This document shows, piece by piece, positions 1 through 7,907 of a DNA stretch of 15,226 nt. Positions within the stretch are counted from its first letter, which is position 1, and every line of letters begins with the position of its first letter. The DNA is from CAZWMK01 sp964635065. GTDB lineage: Bacteria > Pseudomonadota > Alphaproteobacteria > Sphingomonadales > Sphingomonadaceae. The translations under genes and the position numbers were made by a program. The stretch covers positions 1-15,226 of the forward strand of contig CAZWMK010000053.1 in NCBI GenBank assembly GCA_964635065.1, written 5' to 3'. The notes beneath the pieces are model-generated. The model was given only the letters and a program-made list of their open reading frames with translations. It did no database searches and was not told where the DNA came from.

Positions 1-70
1 ACAACATCAGGGGCATGTCCTGGCTGAATGTAATTTTGTCTTGCGGATCCGTAACCTGCACGCTCTCCAT
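1..70 (-). CDS. Possible start of a further minus-strand gene (partial, runs off the window)
   Basis: Read on the minus strand from an ATG at 70, 23 codons stay open to the window edge (MESVQVTDPQDK...). An AGGG stretch lies about 7 nt upstream of the ATG, which is a reasonable ribosome binding site. The gene would follow dadA in the same direction with a gap of about 94 bp, so it may be the last member of the same transcription unit. No family can be named from 23 residues. The short length makes a chance open frame possible. Confidence 0.4.
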   Translation of the reverse strand, partial: MESVQVTDPQDKITFSQDMPLML

Positions 71-164
71 GGAGCCGCCCTTTATCGCTCTATTTTTTCG
101 GCTTGTCTCGCTTCCAATGGCGCGGGGTGAAGGCTCGCCAGATGGTGCTCAATCCACTTTGGGC

Positions 165-1415
165 TTAGTAGCGTGCAATCGAAAGATCGGCGGTGTCGAT
201 GTCAGGTGCACTATCGCTGATCATGTCAGCGAGGATGCGGGCTGAACCACAGGCCATCGTCCAGCCCAAGGTGCCATGACCTGTATTGAGGTAGAGGTTC
301 CGGATCGGTGTGGGGCCAATGACCGGTGTGCCATCGGGCGTCATCGGACGCAGGCCTGACCAGAAGGTTGCTGCCGTAAGATCTCCGGCGTCGGGGAACA
401 GGCTGCCGAGCGAGTGTTCAAGGCTTCGCCTGCGCCTTGGTGGCAGGTCATCGCTGAAACCAGAGAGTTCGGCCATGCCGCCCACGCGAATGCGATCACC
501 CAAACGCGTGATTGCGATTTTATAACTTTCATCCATCAGCGTCGATTGCGGCGCGCGTGCAGAGTCACGGATCGGCACCGTCAGCGAATAACCCTTGACG
601 GGATACACTGGCAGTCGAATGCGCAAGGCCGCAAGGAGCTTGGCTGAATAACTGCCCGTAGCAACGACATAGGCGTCGGCGTTGACTGCTCCCCGGTCTG
701 TATGGACTGCCTGGATTTCGCCGGCTTCGACATCGAAGCTGGTAATCTGGCATCCATAATCGAACCGGACACCTGCATCCGCAGCCATGTCGGCCAGTCG
801 CGTGGTGAACATGAAGCAATCGCCGGTTTCGTCATTGGGCAGGCGCAGCCCGCCTATAATCGTGTCTTTGGCATGGGCGAGGCCCGGTTCGACCGCGATG
901 CAGCCAGCGGGATCGAGCACTTCGAATGGAACGCCGCTGGCCCGCAGCACCGCGATATCCTTTTCTACGCCTTCGCGCTGCTTTTGGATTCTGAACAGCT
1001 GGAGTGTGCCCTGCATGCGTGCGTCATAGGCAATGCCTGTGTCTGCGCGGAGCGCGATGAGACAATCACGGCTGTATTCAGCAAGGCGCACCATGCGTTC
1101 CTTGTTTGCAGCATAGCGACGCGCAGAGCAGTTGCCGAGCATGGCAGCAAGCCATCGGATCATGGCGACATCTAATGTTGGGCGCAGGATAAGTGGCGCA
1201 TGTTCCATCATCAGCCATTTCATGGCTTTCAGCGGGATGCCCGGCGCAGCCCACGGCGCTGCATAGCCTGGTGAAATTTCGCCCGCATTGGCGAAACTCG
1301 TTTCCCGCGCCGGTCCTGGCTGGCGGTCGATGACAAGCACCTCATGCCCTGCCTTTGCGAGGTAATAAGCCGACGTGACGCCGATAACACCGGCACCGAG
1401 GACCGCGATCTTCAT
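165..1415 (-). CDS. dadA: D-amino acid dehydrogenase, DadA-like FAD oxidoreductase
   Basis: A 416-residue flavoprotein, close to the usual DadA length of about 430. The N-terminus has the Rossmann FAD motif GAGVIG (residues 7-12) with an acidic D30 at the end of the second strand for the ribose. DadA-like SFANAGEISPGY follows at about residues 40-51. The C-terminal GLRPMTPDGTPVIGPT and TGHGTLGWT (about 354-386) are typical of DadA. Family members oxidise D-amino acids, chiefly D-alanine, to the 2-oxo acid plus ammonia and pass electrons to the respiratory chain at the inner membrane. The ATG at 1415 overlaps the racemase stop as ATGA, so the two genes are almost certainly translationally coupled. 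This racemase/dehydrogenase pairing is the classic alanine catabolic pair. Other D-amino acids or a proline-like imino acid are possible substrates. Confidence 0.9.
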   Translation of the reverse strand: MKIAVLGAGVIGVTSAYYLAKAGHEVLVIDRQPGPARETSFANAGEISPGYAAPWAAPGIPLKAMKWLMMEHAPLILRPTLDVAMIRWLAAMLGNCSARRYAANKERMVRLAEYSRDCLIALRADTGIAYDARMQGTLQLFRIQKQREGVEKDIAVLRASGVPFEVLDPAGCIAVEPGLAHAKDTIIGGLRLPNDETGDCFMFTTRLADMAADAGVRFDYGCQITSFDVEAGEIQAVHTDRGAVNADAYVVATGSYSAKLLAALRIRLPVYPVKGYSLTVPIRDSARAPQSTLMDESYKIAITRLGDRIRVGGMAELSGFSDDLPPRRRRSLEHSLGSLFPDAGDLTAATFWSGLRPMTPDGTPVIGPTPIRNLYLNTGHGTLGWTMACGSARILADMISDSAPDIDTADLSIARY

Positions 1416-2578
1416 GCTGCTTCCTTGTCAGGGCAAAGCATCGGGCCGCTGTCGTCGTCCAGATAGACGCGATCATAGCGCGGCCCGAGGCGGGTCAGGA
1501 TTTCATAGGGGATGGTGTCGGCGGCGGCGGCGACAGCCTCGAGCGACTGATGCGCTCCGATCAATTCAACCCAGTCTCCCGCCTGCGGCACGCTATCGGG
1601 CAGGGCGGTGACATCGATCGACAGGCTGTCCATTGAGACGCGGCCTGCGATCGGCAGTCGCATGCCGCGCCAGTAGACCGCGCCGCGATTACCAAGATGG
1701 CGCGGCCACCCATCGGCGTATCCGACGGAAATCGTGGCAATGCGGGTTTCCTCCGTCGCGCGGAAGGTCAGACCATAGCCAACGCCTGCGCCTGCCGGGA
1801 TCGAGCGGACCTGGATGATCCGTGCGGCAAGGCGGACGACAGGCCGAATGGAGCTGGCGTGGTCTCTGCTCGGCGCAGCGCCATAGAGGGCAATGCCGGC
1901 ACGGACAAGATCGAGATAGAAGGGTTGGGGCAGAAATGCGCCGCCCGAATTGGCAAGTGACAGGGAAGTGGGCGGCAACTGGTCAGCAAGGCTCAGGAAC
2001 TGCGCCAACTGCGCGCTATTTGCGGCATGTGCCGGTTCATCTGCACAGGCCAGATGGCTCATGATCAGGCGAAGCGAAAGCCGCGCCATCAGATCCCTGT
2101 CCTGTGCCAGCGCCGCGACGTCTGCGGGGGGCAGGCCAAGGCGGGGCATGCCGCTGTCAATCTGCAAGGCCGCTGGCGGCTGGCGCGTAACATCTGGAAA
2201 GATACTGACCCAATGCCGCACCTGATCCAGCGTATTCAGGACGGGCACAATGCCCGGCCGGGTGCAGAGGTGCTCGGCGCCTGGCGGCAGTCCGTTCAGG
2301 ACATAAAGGACCGCGTCGGGCGGCAGAAGCGACCGCAGCGCCTCGGCCTCGGACAGGTGCGCGACGAAGAAATGCCGGCATCCCGCCGAAACGAGCGCAG
2401 GGGTAACCCGCGCGGCACCAAGGCCATAGGCATCGGCCTTGATGACGGCAGCGAGTTGTGCCGGTGCGACCTGTGCCGCGAGCATGCGATAATTGGCCTT
2501 GAGGGCGACAAGATCGATCGTCAGCCTTGCCCATGCGCACGGACCGGCCTGATGCTGCAACGCCATTGTCACGCCCAT
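1412..2578 (-). CDS. alr: Alanine racemase (PLP-dependent)
   Basis: It interconverts L- and D-alanine. From the ATG at 2578 the protein has 388 residues, near the family norm of 360-380. Visible landmarks are the PLP lysine K47 in AVIKADAYGLG, the DSGMPRLG loop (141-148), the catalytic tyrosine Y268 in GVGYGLTF, and the C-terminal sequence TISVGYADGWPR. The reading frame is open 48 codons further upstream, but that stretch is arginine- and proline-rich without family similarity, and a GGAGG lies 12 nt before the ATG at 2578. An ATG four codons further in (2566) is an alternative start. The gene follows the LuxR-type regulator by 88 bp and overlaps dadA by 4 bp. Its position in a catabolic operon suggests a catabolic (DadX-like) role rather than cell-wall supply. 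Confidence 0.9.
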   Translation of the reverse strand: MGVTMALQHQAGPCAWARLTIDLVALKANYRMLAAQVAPAQLAAVIKADAYGLGAARVTPALVSAGCRHFFVAHLSEAEALRSLLPPDAVLYVLNGLPPGAEHLCTRPGIVPVLNTLDQVRHWVSIFPDVTRQPPAALQIDSGMPRLGLPPADVAALAQDRDLMARLSLRLIMSHLACADEPAHAANSAQLAQFLSLADQLPPTSLSLANSGGAFLPQPFYLDLVRAGIALYGAAPSRDHASSIRPVVRLAARIIQVRSIPAGAGVGYGLTFRATEETRIATISVGYADGWPRHLGNRGAVYWRGMRLPIAGRVSMDSLSIDVTALPDSVPQAGDWVELIGAHQSLEAVAAAADTIPYEILTRLGPRYDRVYLDDDSGPMLCPDKEAA

Positions 2579-2590
2579 GTTTGAATACAG

Positions 2591-2595
2591 CCTCC
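2591..2595 (-). promoter_or_regulatory. Ribosome binding site of alanine racemase
   Basis: GGAGG on the minus strand, 12 nt before the ATG at 2578. The spacing is a little long. It supports the internal start over the longer open frame that begins at 2722. Confidence 0.55.
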
Positions 2596-2666
2596 GCCTG
2601 TGGCGAGAGCGTGTCGGTTGGTGGTGGAGGAGCGAGGGCTGCGCTAAGCGCGGCGATGGGGCCGGT

Positions 2667-3866
2667 TCAGGCCTGACACAGGCGACTGATAACGCAAGCG
2701 ACAGCCAAGCGACTGTCAACACCCAGTTTTTTCAGGATGTTGACCACGTGAACCTTCACGGTCGCAATGCTGATCTGCAGGATGTCCGAGATGTCGGCGT
2801 TCGATTTTCCTTGCAGTATAAGTTCAACCACATCCAGTTCGCGCGGTTGCAACCCGTATCGTTCAGTGAGAACCTGCTCTACCTCGCCTGACCGCACGCG
2901 CCAATGCATGCGCAGCGATGCCTGCACATGCCGGCGGAGCGCCTCCCAGTCCAGTTCGCTCAATGAGAAAGGTGGCTCTTCGGGGCCGCGGAACAGGGCC
3001 AGACAGGCGAAGGGCTGTCCGCTACGCCAGAAAAGCATATCGATTTCGTCGCCAACGCCGATCGAATTGCAATAATTCCTGTATGCCTCGCCCTCGATAA
3101 AGCCCTTTTCATGATGGGCGCTGAGGGTTGCGATGAGCTGTCCACCCGATTTCAGCTTGGCAATGTGCAGGGGGTCATATTCGCACATTTCGTCTAGGTA
3201 GTTGGTAACGCTTTCCTGTTCGATGTTCTGGCAACGCGCATCCATTATTTCGCAGTTCGGACCGACCCAAAAGAACATGCTCGATCGCGCTCGGGCAAGG
3301 CCCCTGACGAATGCCATTGTCTGATCAACGAGTTCGATGGAACCGGTTTCGGCTTCAGGCGTGATGAAGCGGCGTTCGCGCAGGCTTCTGGACGGCTCCG
3401 GCTGGCGTGGCAGTGCGCTTTCCGACAGGTCGGGTATGGTCCGCCGGGCTAAGGCGACAAGTTCGGCACCTGCGGCTGTCAGGCTGAGCCCATGACGTTG
3501 ATCGGCAAGCAGGGCGAGGCCGAGGACGGCTTCCAGTTCGGCGATCTGCTGTAGGTGACGTCGATCCGTTGGCAGAGATGTGGCGGAGGAGGCGACCGCG
3601 ATCTGATCGCTGACATGCACGAGGCTGCGCAGCGGCGTCATTTCTGCGTCCGCACCTGCCACGTCGTGCGGCGTATCGGCCTTCCAAGAGCAGTCATGTT
3701 GCTGACTATCCCTTGAACCGGGGCCGGTTTCAAGGCTGGCTGTTGCAAACCGACTTGCCCTGGACGGACGCGCGGCGGCGGGCCACCGCGTCATCGGCAG
3801 GAGCGGTCGCGGGCGGAGGGGTTGATGCTCCACCGTGGCCGCAGCGTCTGGCTGTTCCATCCGCAT
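2667..3866 (-). CDS. LuxR-family transcriptional regulator with a LysR-like N-terminal segment
   Basis: The last 61 residues (339-399) form a clear LuxR/GerE DNA-binding domain: LQPRELDVVELILQGKSN, then DISDILQISIATVKVHVVNILKKLGV with the recognition helix at about 369-382. Residues about 180-330 look like the sensing domain found before such HTHs but match no ligand family I can name. Residues about 79-142 resemble the winged HTH of LysR regulators (QIAELEAVLGLALL followed by HGLSLTAAGAEL), with one residue missing in the helix-turn-helix. Residues 1-75 are low-complexity and unrecognised. The start at 3866 has GGGGA 8 nt upstream and lies 21 bp after the aminotransferase stop. An ATG at 3641, just before the LysR-like part, is the main alternative start. 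The gene sits inside the amine/alanine operon, so it probably controls the operon and perhaps the divergent receptor. Activator or repressor role is unknown. Confidence 0.8.
   Translation of the reverse strand: MRMEQPDAAATVEHQPLRPRPLLPMTRWPAAARPSRASRFATASLETGPGSRDSQQHDCSWKADTPHDVAGADAEMTPLRSLVHVSDQIAVASSATSLPTDRRHLQQIAELEAVLGLALLADQRHGLSLTAAGAELVALARRTIPDLSESALPRQPEPSRSLRERRFITPEAETGSIELVDQTMAFVRGLARARSSMFFWVGPNCEIMDARCQNIEQESVTNYLDEMCEYDPLHIAKLKSGGQLIATLSAHHEKGFIEGEAYRNYCNSIGVGDEIDMLFWRSGQPFACLALFRGPEEPPFSLSELDWEALRRHVQASLRMHWRVRSGEVEQVLTERYGLQPRELDVVELILQGKSNADISDILQISIATVKVHVVNILKKLGVDSRLAVACVISRLCQA
3692..3707. repeat. Short inverted repeat AGTCA-N6-TGACT
   Basis: Five-base perfect arms around a 6-nt centre lie in the low-complexity 5' part of the regulator reading frame, upstream of the alternative ATG at 3641. 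If translation really starts at 3641, this would be an operator-like site just upstream. Such short repeats arise by chance often. Confidence 0.2.
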
Positions 3867-3887
3867 GACTTTGATCCCCGGTCTCTG

Positions 3888-5276
3888 TCAGCGCGGCGTG
3901 TTCGTATAGGCCATGTCGAGCACGCTCACGACCTCGTCGACATGTGCCTTGGTGAAGGTCAGCGGCGGCGAAATGATGAACTTGTGATCGACCTGTCGCA
4001 GCCAGACGCCGTTCCGGCGGCAGAATTTCGAAATGTCGATCGGAAAGCGATGGCCGTGCTCGTAGGGCTCCTTGCTGTCCTTGTCCTTGACCATTTCAAG
4101 GCACATCATCAGCCCACGTCCGCGGACATCTCCGACGGCCTCATGCTTGTCGATGAGTGTGCGCAATTGCGCGAGGAAATAGGCCCCGACTTCGCCTGCA
4201 TTTTCGGGAAGCTTTTCTTTGACGACAATGTCGAGTGCTGCAAGCCCCGCGGCACAAGAGGCGGGGTTGCCGCTGTGGGTGTAGCCTGCTGCAACAAAGG
4301 CGTGGTCGCTGTCGCTGGCCCAGGCACTGGCGACTCGTTCATTGACCAGCGTTGCGCTGAGCGGCGAGTAACCGCCGGAAATGCCCTTGCCGCAGCACAT
4401 GATGTCCGGCTTCACGCCCCATCCGCGTGCACCGAACATATGACCCGTTCGTCCGAAACCGGTGACGACTTCATCCGAAATGAACAGGATGTCATATTTG
4501 TCGCACAGTGCGCGCAACTTGCGCCAGTAGCTGGCGGGCGGAACATGCATGCCGCCGCCACCCTGGATGGGTTCGGCAATGAAGCCTGCAATCGTCTCGG
4601 GCGACTGATATTCGATCTCGCGCTCCATCAGCTTGATGAGGAGATCGACCTGCGCTTCGGGCTCCATGCCGTCGATCAGCGGACGGTAGCCATTGAAGGT
4701 CTCGACCGAGACGAAGCCTGGCAGCATCGGTTCGTAGCTGCGCCGGAAGGCGTTATCGAGGCCGTTTGCTGCCATGCCGCCAAAATGCGTTCCATGATAG
4801 CCGCCGCGTAGCGAGATGAATTTGTACTTTTCGGCCCGCCCCATGATCTTCCAGTATTGGCGAGAAATTTTCAGGGCATTTTCAATGGCGTCGGAGCCAT
4901 TTGACCCATAGAAAACCTTGGAGATGTTTTCTTCTTTGGCGAGTTCGCAGATCTTTTCGGACAGCGCGATTGATGGCGGATTCGCACTTCCGGGAAAGAT
5001 CGAACTGTAGGACAGCTTCTGTAGCTGCTGTTCGATTGCAGTGATGATTTCCTGACGTCCATACCCGGCGTTGACGCACCAAAGGCCGCCGACGCAGTCG
5101 ATCATGCGTGCGCCGTCGATATCGGTAATGTGAACGCCTTCGCCGCGGTTGATGATCGAGGGCATGTCGCCCTGCATTTCATCCTGTGCCGACATGGGCC
5201 GGAATGTGCGCCCCACGACATGGTCCTTCAGCCAGTTCGACTGTGTTTCCTCATCATGCATCGGACCAGATCCCAT
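3888..5276 (-). CDS. Class III aminotransferase (omega-amino acid/amine:pyruvate type)
   Basis: A 462-residue PLP enzyme of the omega-aminotransferase group. Visible sites are SNGSDA (125-130, phosphate cup), GGYHG (158-162) for ring stacking, the aspartate D268 in SDEVVTGFGRTG that contacts the pyridine nitrogen, the Schiff-base lysine K297 in CCGKGISGGYSPLSA, and GYTHSGNP (331-338). Family members move the amino group of a primary amine or omega-amino acid to pyruvate or another oxo acid. The substrate cannot be read from sequence. It is the first gene of the minus-strand operon with the regulator, alr and dadA, which suggests pyruvate is the acceptor and alanine the product. The start at 5276 has GGGGAG 9 nt upstream (5286-5291). 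The in-frame ATG at 5261 lacks a good site. It is divergent from the TonB-dependent receptor. Confidence 0.9.
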   Translation of the reverse strand: MGSGPMHDEETQSNWLKDHVVGRTFRPMSAQDEMQGDMPSIINRGEGVHITDIDGARMIDCVGGLWCVNAGYGRQEIITAIEQQLQKLSYSSIFPGSANPPSIALSEKICELAKEENISKVFYGSNGSDAIENALKISRQYWKIMGRAEKYKFISLRGGYHGTHFGGMAANGLDNAFRRSYEPMLPGFVSVETFNGYRPLIDGMEPEAQVDLLIKLMEREIEYQSPETIAGFIAEPIQGGGGMHVPPASYWRKLRALCDKYDILFISDEVVTGFGRTGHMFGARGWGVKPDIMCCGKGISGGYSPLSATLVNERVASAWASDSDHAFVAAGYTHSGNPASCAAGLAALDIVVKEKLPENAGEVGAYFLAQLRTLIDKHEAVGDVRGRGLMMCLEMVKDKDSKEPYEHGHRFPIDISKFCRRNGVWLRQVDHKFIISPPLTFTKAHVDEVVSVLDMAYTNTPR

Positions 5277-5445
5277 AACCGCTGACTCCCCTTTGATGCG
5301 CAGTGGCCGCGCATTCAGCTCGAATTTCTGTGACGACAGGTTTCAGCGATGGGCCTGGCTTATCAATGCGCCTTTGGATGTATTGCCAGTCGCGGCAGGC
5401 CGGCCCGCCCGGATGTCCGATGCACCCGAATAGATCGAAAGGCTG

Positions 5446-5486
5446 ATTGTCATGTCCGTTGATGGCCGTGACATTCGCATGACAAT
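5446..5486. repeat. 9-bp inverted repeat ATTGTCATG...CATGACAAT, candidate operator
   Basis: Perfect 9-base arms at 5446-5454 and 5478-5486 are separated by 23 nt, so their centres are 32 bp apart, about three helical turns. A shorter inverted pair, ATGTC (5452-5456) and GACAT (5470-5474), is nested within. The repeat lies about 65 bp before the receptor ATG, where a regulator dimer or pair of dimers could act on both divergent genes. Confidence 0.45.
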
Positions 5487-5534
5487 GCGGCCGCCGGATA
5501 TGTTCCAGAAGCAACGCACATACAAACAAACGAC

Positions 5535-5542
5535 AAAAGGGG
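5535..5542 (+). promoter_or_regulatory. Ribosome binding site of the TonB receptor
   Basis: AAAAGGGG ends 9 nt before the ATG at 5552. A TTG at 5543 in the same frame directly abuts this site and so cannot be the start it serves. Confidence 0.7.
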
Positions 5543-5551
5543 TTGGGCTAC

Positions 5552-7834
5552 ATGCGTATGAGATGGTGTGCCGCTTATGGCTTTTCGGGTGCAACGTCCT
5601 TGCTGGCGCTTGTGCTGGCGACTGGCGCCCATGCGCAGGATGCAACAGCGACGGCTCAGGCAGTTGGTGACGATAGCGGCGAAATCGTTGTGACCGCGCA
5701 GAAACGTTCCGAGAGTATCCAGAAGGTTCCGATCTCGATTTCGGCAATCTCCGGCGACCAGCTCGCCCAGCGCCAGATCCGCGCGGCAGAAGATCTCGTG
5801 ACCAGCGTTCCGGGTCTGCAAGTCAATGGCGCTTTGGGCGAGGGGCTGCCGATCTTTTCGCTGCGCGGCATTTCGATGCTGGATTTCAGTCTGGTGCAGA
5901 ATGGACCAATCGCAGTCTATTATGACGAGGTCTATAAGGGCAACTTCGCCATCATGGGCCTTGGCATGTTTGATCTCGAACGGGTCGAAGTGCTGAAGGG
6001 GCCGCAGGGCACACTTTACGGCAAGAACACCACTGGTGGCGCGGTCAATCTCATCACGCGCAAGCCGAATTTCGAGACGGGCGGCTATGCCTCGATCGGC
6101 TTTGGCAACTTCAATCAGATCACGTCAGACGGTGCCGCCGAGGTCGCGCTGAACGACGCGCTGGCTGCCCGCATTGCCTACACCTTCGAGCGCGCGGACG
6201 GCTGGGTCAAGAACCGCTATCCGGGCGCGCCCGATGCCAACTCCGCGCGTCAATATGGCATACGGGGTAGCTTGCGCTACAACCCGAACGACAGCGTTGA
6301 TATCACCCTTCGTGGGTCTACGACCCTCCAGAACCCGCAGAACTACGGTATTATCTCCATTCCGGGAGCCAATGGTGTCGGCGGTGAAATCTTCAACATT
6401 TTCGGCCTGACCACCGATTATCGCACCGGCCTTGGCAAGCGCGAGATCAACACGCCCGATATCTCGCGCCGCCGCCTGCGTACCTATGCGCTGGCCGCCA
6501 ATGCGGATTTCCAGCTGAGCGACGTGATGACGCTCACCTCGATTACATCATGGGATCAGGGCAGCATCTATTATGCCGAAGATCCCGACGGGACGCCCGC
6601 CTTCACCTCGGAGGCCACCTATTATGGCAAGACGCGCCAGATCACGCAGGATCTGCGCCTGACGAGCAGCTTTGACGGTGCCTTCAATTTCATTGTCGGT
6701 GGCTATTTCAGCAGCGAAAAAATCCGCAGCTACAATGACGTCAGCTATTTCACGCAGATCGACGTCAATGGCGACGGCGGTGTCGATGGGCAGGATTGCA
6801 TCGATGGCGGCGGCTTTCTGGCGTGCAATGTCTATAACCAGTTCAAGCAGAAGAAAAACAGCTACGCGCTCTATTCGGATGCCAGCTACGAACTGAATGA
6901 ACAGCTGACCTTGCGCGGTGGTCTGCGCTTTACGCACGACCGCGGCAAACTCAGGGACTTTGTCGCGCAAATCCGTGCAGCTGACCGGACGCCTCTGTTC
7001 AATACTGTCCCAGGCAGCGCGACTGACCTGTTCGCCACGACGTCGCGCGATTTCAAGAATGATAATGTTTCGGGCAAGATCGGTATCGATTACAAGCCGA
7101 CCGAGCGCGTGATGCTCTATGCCAGCTATAGCCGTGGCTATCGCGGTGCGGCTTTCAATGCGCAGGCTCTATTTTCGCCCGTCGAACTGACGGTTGCCAA
7201 GCCCGAGAAAATCCAGGCTGCCGAGGCTGGTTTCAAGAGCGAGTTCCTTGATCGGATGGTGCGTCTCAACGGTGCCGTCTATTGGTATGGCTACAAGAAC
7301 CAGCAGGTGTTCGACATTGATCCACAGACCAGTGTTCAGCGCTTGCTGAATTTGCCGAAATCACGGCTGTTCGGCGCTGAACTGGATTTGCAGGTTCGTC
7401 CCACGGATCAGTTGACGCTGTCGACCGGGGTGGCGTTCGTCGACACAAAGGTGCAAAAAGGATCGGTGCAGGGCGTCGATGTCAGGGGCAACCATCTGGT
7501 GAGCGCGCCCGCCTTTACCCTCACGTCATCAATCGACTGGACGGTGCCGCTCGGCAACTGGGCCGCTGATACCCATGTCGATCTCGCTTATGCATCGAAG
7601 CAATATTACGACATCCTCAACCGCGCGACGACAACCGAAGGCGATTATGCGCTCGTCAACGGTCGTGTCCGTTTCCATCCCGCGGAAGATCGCTATGGCA
7701 TCGCATTCTGGGTCAAGAACCTGACCAATACCTTTTACAGGACAAACAAGATCGATGCCTCTGTTCTTGGATTCATATACGCGCACGCCAATCCACCAAG
7801 AACATATGGTGTCAGTATTGACATGAAATTTTGA
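5552..7834 (+). CDS. TonB-dependent outer-membrane receptor
   Basis: A 760-residue receptor that takes up a bulky substrate through the outer membrane using TonB energy. The signal peptide spans residues 1-28, with likely cleavage after AHA. The mature N-terminus carries EIVVTAQKR (44-52), the usual TonB-box-like start of sphingomonad receptors. The plug follows (about 55-170) with VPISISAISG, SLRGIS and VEVLKGPQGTLYGKNTTGGAVNLITRKP. The remainder is the 22-strand barrel, ending in the expected C-terminal phenylalanine (YGVSIDMKF). Residues 404-415 (DVNGDGGVDGQD) match an EF-hand-like calcium loop next to cysteines C416 and C425, probably in an outer loop. The gene is complete and divergent from the amine operon, suggesting it imports a substrate or precursor of that pathway. 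An iron-chelate receptor role cannot be excluded. Confidence 0.93.
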   Translation: MRMRWCAAYGFSGATSLLALVLATGAHAQDATATAQAVGDDSGEIVVTAQKRSESIQKVPISISAISGDQLAQRQIRAAEDLVTSVPGLQVNGALGEGLPIFSLRGISMLDFSLVQNGPIAVYYDEVYKGNFAIMGLGMFDLERVEVLKGPQGTLYGKNTTGGAVNLITRKPNFETGGYASIGFGNFNQITSDGAAEVALNDALAARIAYTFERADGWVKNRYPGAPDANSARQYGIRGSLRYNPNDSVDITLRGSTTLQNPQNYGIISIPGANGVGGEIFNIFGLTTDYRTGLGKREINTPDISRRRLRTYALAANADFQLSDVMTLTSITSWDQGSIYYAEDPDGTPAFTSEATYYGKTRQITQDLRLTSSFDGAFNFIVGGYFSSEKIRSYNDVSYFTQIDVNGDGGVDGQDCIDGGGFLACNVYNQFKQKKNSYALYSDASYELNEQLTLRGGLRFTHDRGKLRDFVAQIRAADRTPLFNTVPGSATDLFATTSRDFKNDNVSGKIGIDYKPTERVMLYASYSRGYRGAAFNAQALFSPVELTVAKPEKIQAAEAGFKSEFLDRMVRLNGAVYWYGYKNQQVFDIDPQTSVQRLLNLPKSRLFGAELDLQVRPTDQLTLSTGVAFVDTKVQKGSVQGVDVRGNHLVSAPAFTLTSSIDWTVPLGNWAADTHVDLAYASKQYYDILNRATTTEGDYALVNGRVRFHPAEDRYGIAFWVKNLTNTFYRTNKIDASVLGFIYAHANPPRTYGVSIDMKF

Positions 7835-7856
7835 AATATTTGGCAAATAAATATTT
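7834..7856. terminator. AT-rich hairpin after the TonB receptor (possible weak terminator)
   Basis: Two copies of the self-complementary AAATATTT (7834-7841 and 7849-7856) flank a 7-nt loop and are followed by TTAATAATTAT. It begins on the receptor stop codon and could end transcription, although an all-A/T stem is weak. It is also the kind of AT-rich sequence next to which the IS landed. Confidence 0.3.
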
Positions 7857-7907
7857 TAATAATTATCTGGGCCGTTCTGATTCAAGGCTGCTCTTTGGGG
7901 AGCAGTC

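Larger units (their letters stand above)
5277..5551. promoter_or_regulatory. Divergent control region between the aminotransferase operon and the TonB receptor
   Basis: This 275-bp gene-free stretch must hold the promoters for both directions. It contains ribosome binding sites at each end (5286-5291 minus; 5535-5542 plus) and the inverted repeat at 5446-5486. I see no convincing -35/-10 pair. A weak ATGACA (5479-5484) and TATGTT (5499-5504) pair is spaced only 14 nt. Confidence 0.6.

Noticed and set aside
702..1175. Plus-strand open frame of 157 codons
   Set aside because: Antisense to dadA; composition is that of a complementary-strand frame.
2579..2666. Terminator between the regulator and alr
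   Set aside because: GCGCT-A-AGCGC is symmetric but has almost no loop and no T run on the minus strand, so it does not support a terminator.
2579..2722. Longer alanine racemase start (48 extra codons)
   Set aside because: The extension is Arg/Pro/Ser-rich, not part of the family, would overlap the end of the LuxR-type gene, and a GGAGG site points to 2578.
3822..4811. Plus-strand open frame of 329 codons
   Set aside because: It lies antisense to the well-supported class III aminotransferase and has no recognisable domain or ribosome binding site; a shadow frame in GC-rich DNA.
5543..5551. TTG start for the TonB receptor
   Set aside because: It directly abuts the AAAAGGGG ribosome binding site; the ATG at 5552 has correct spacing.
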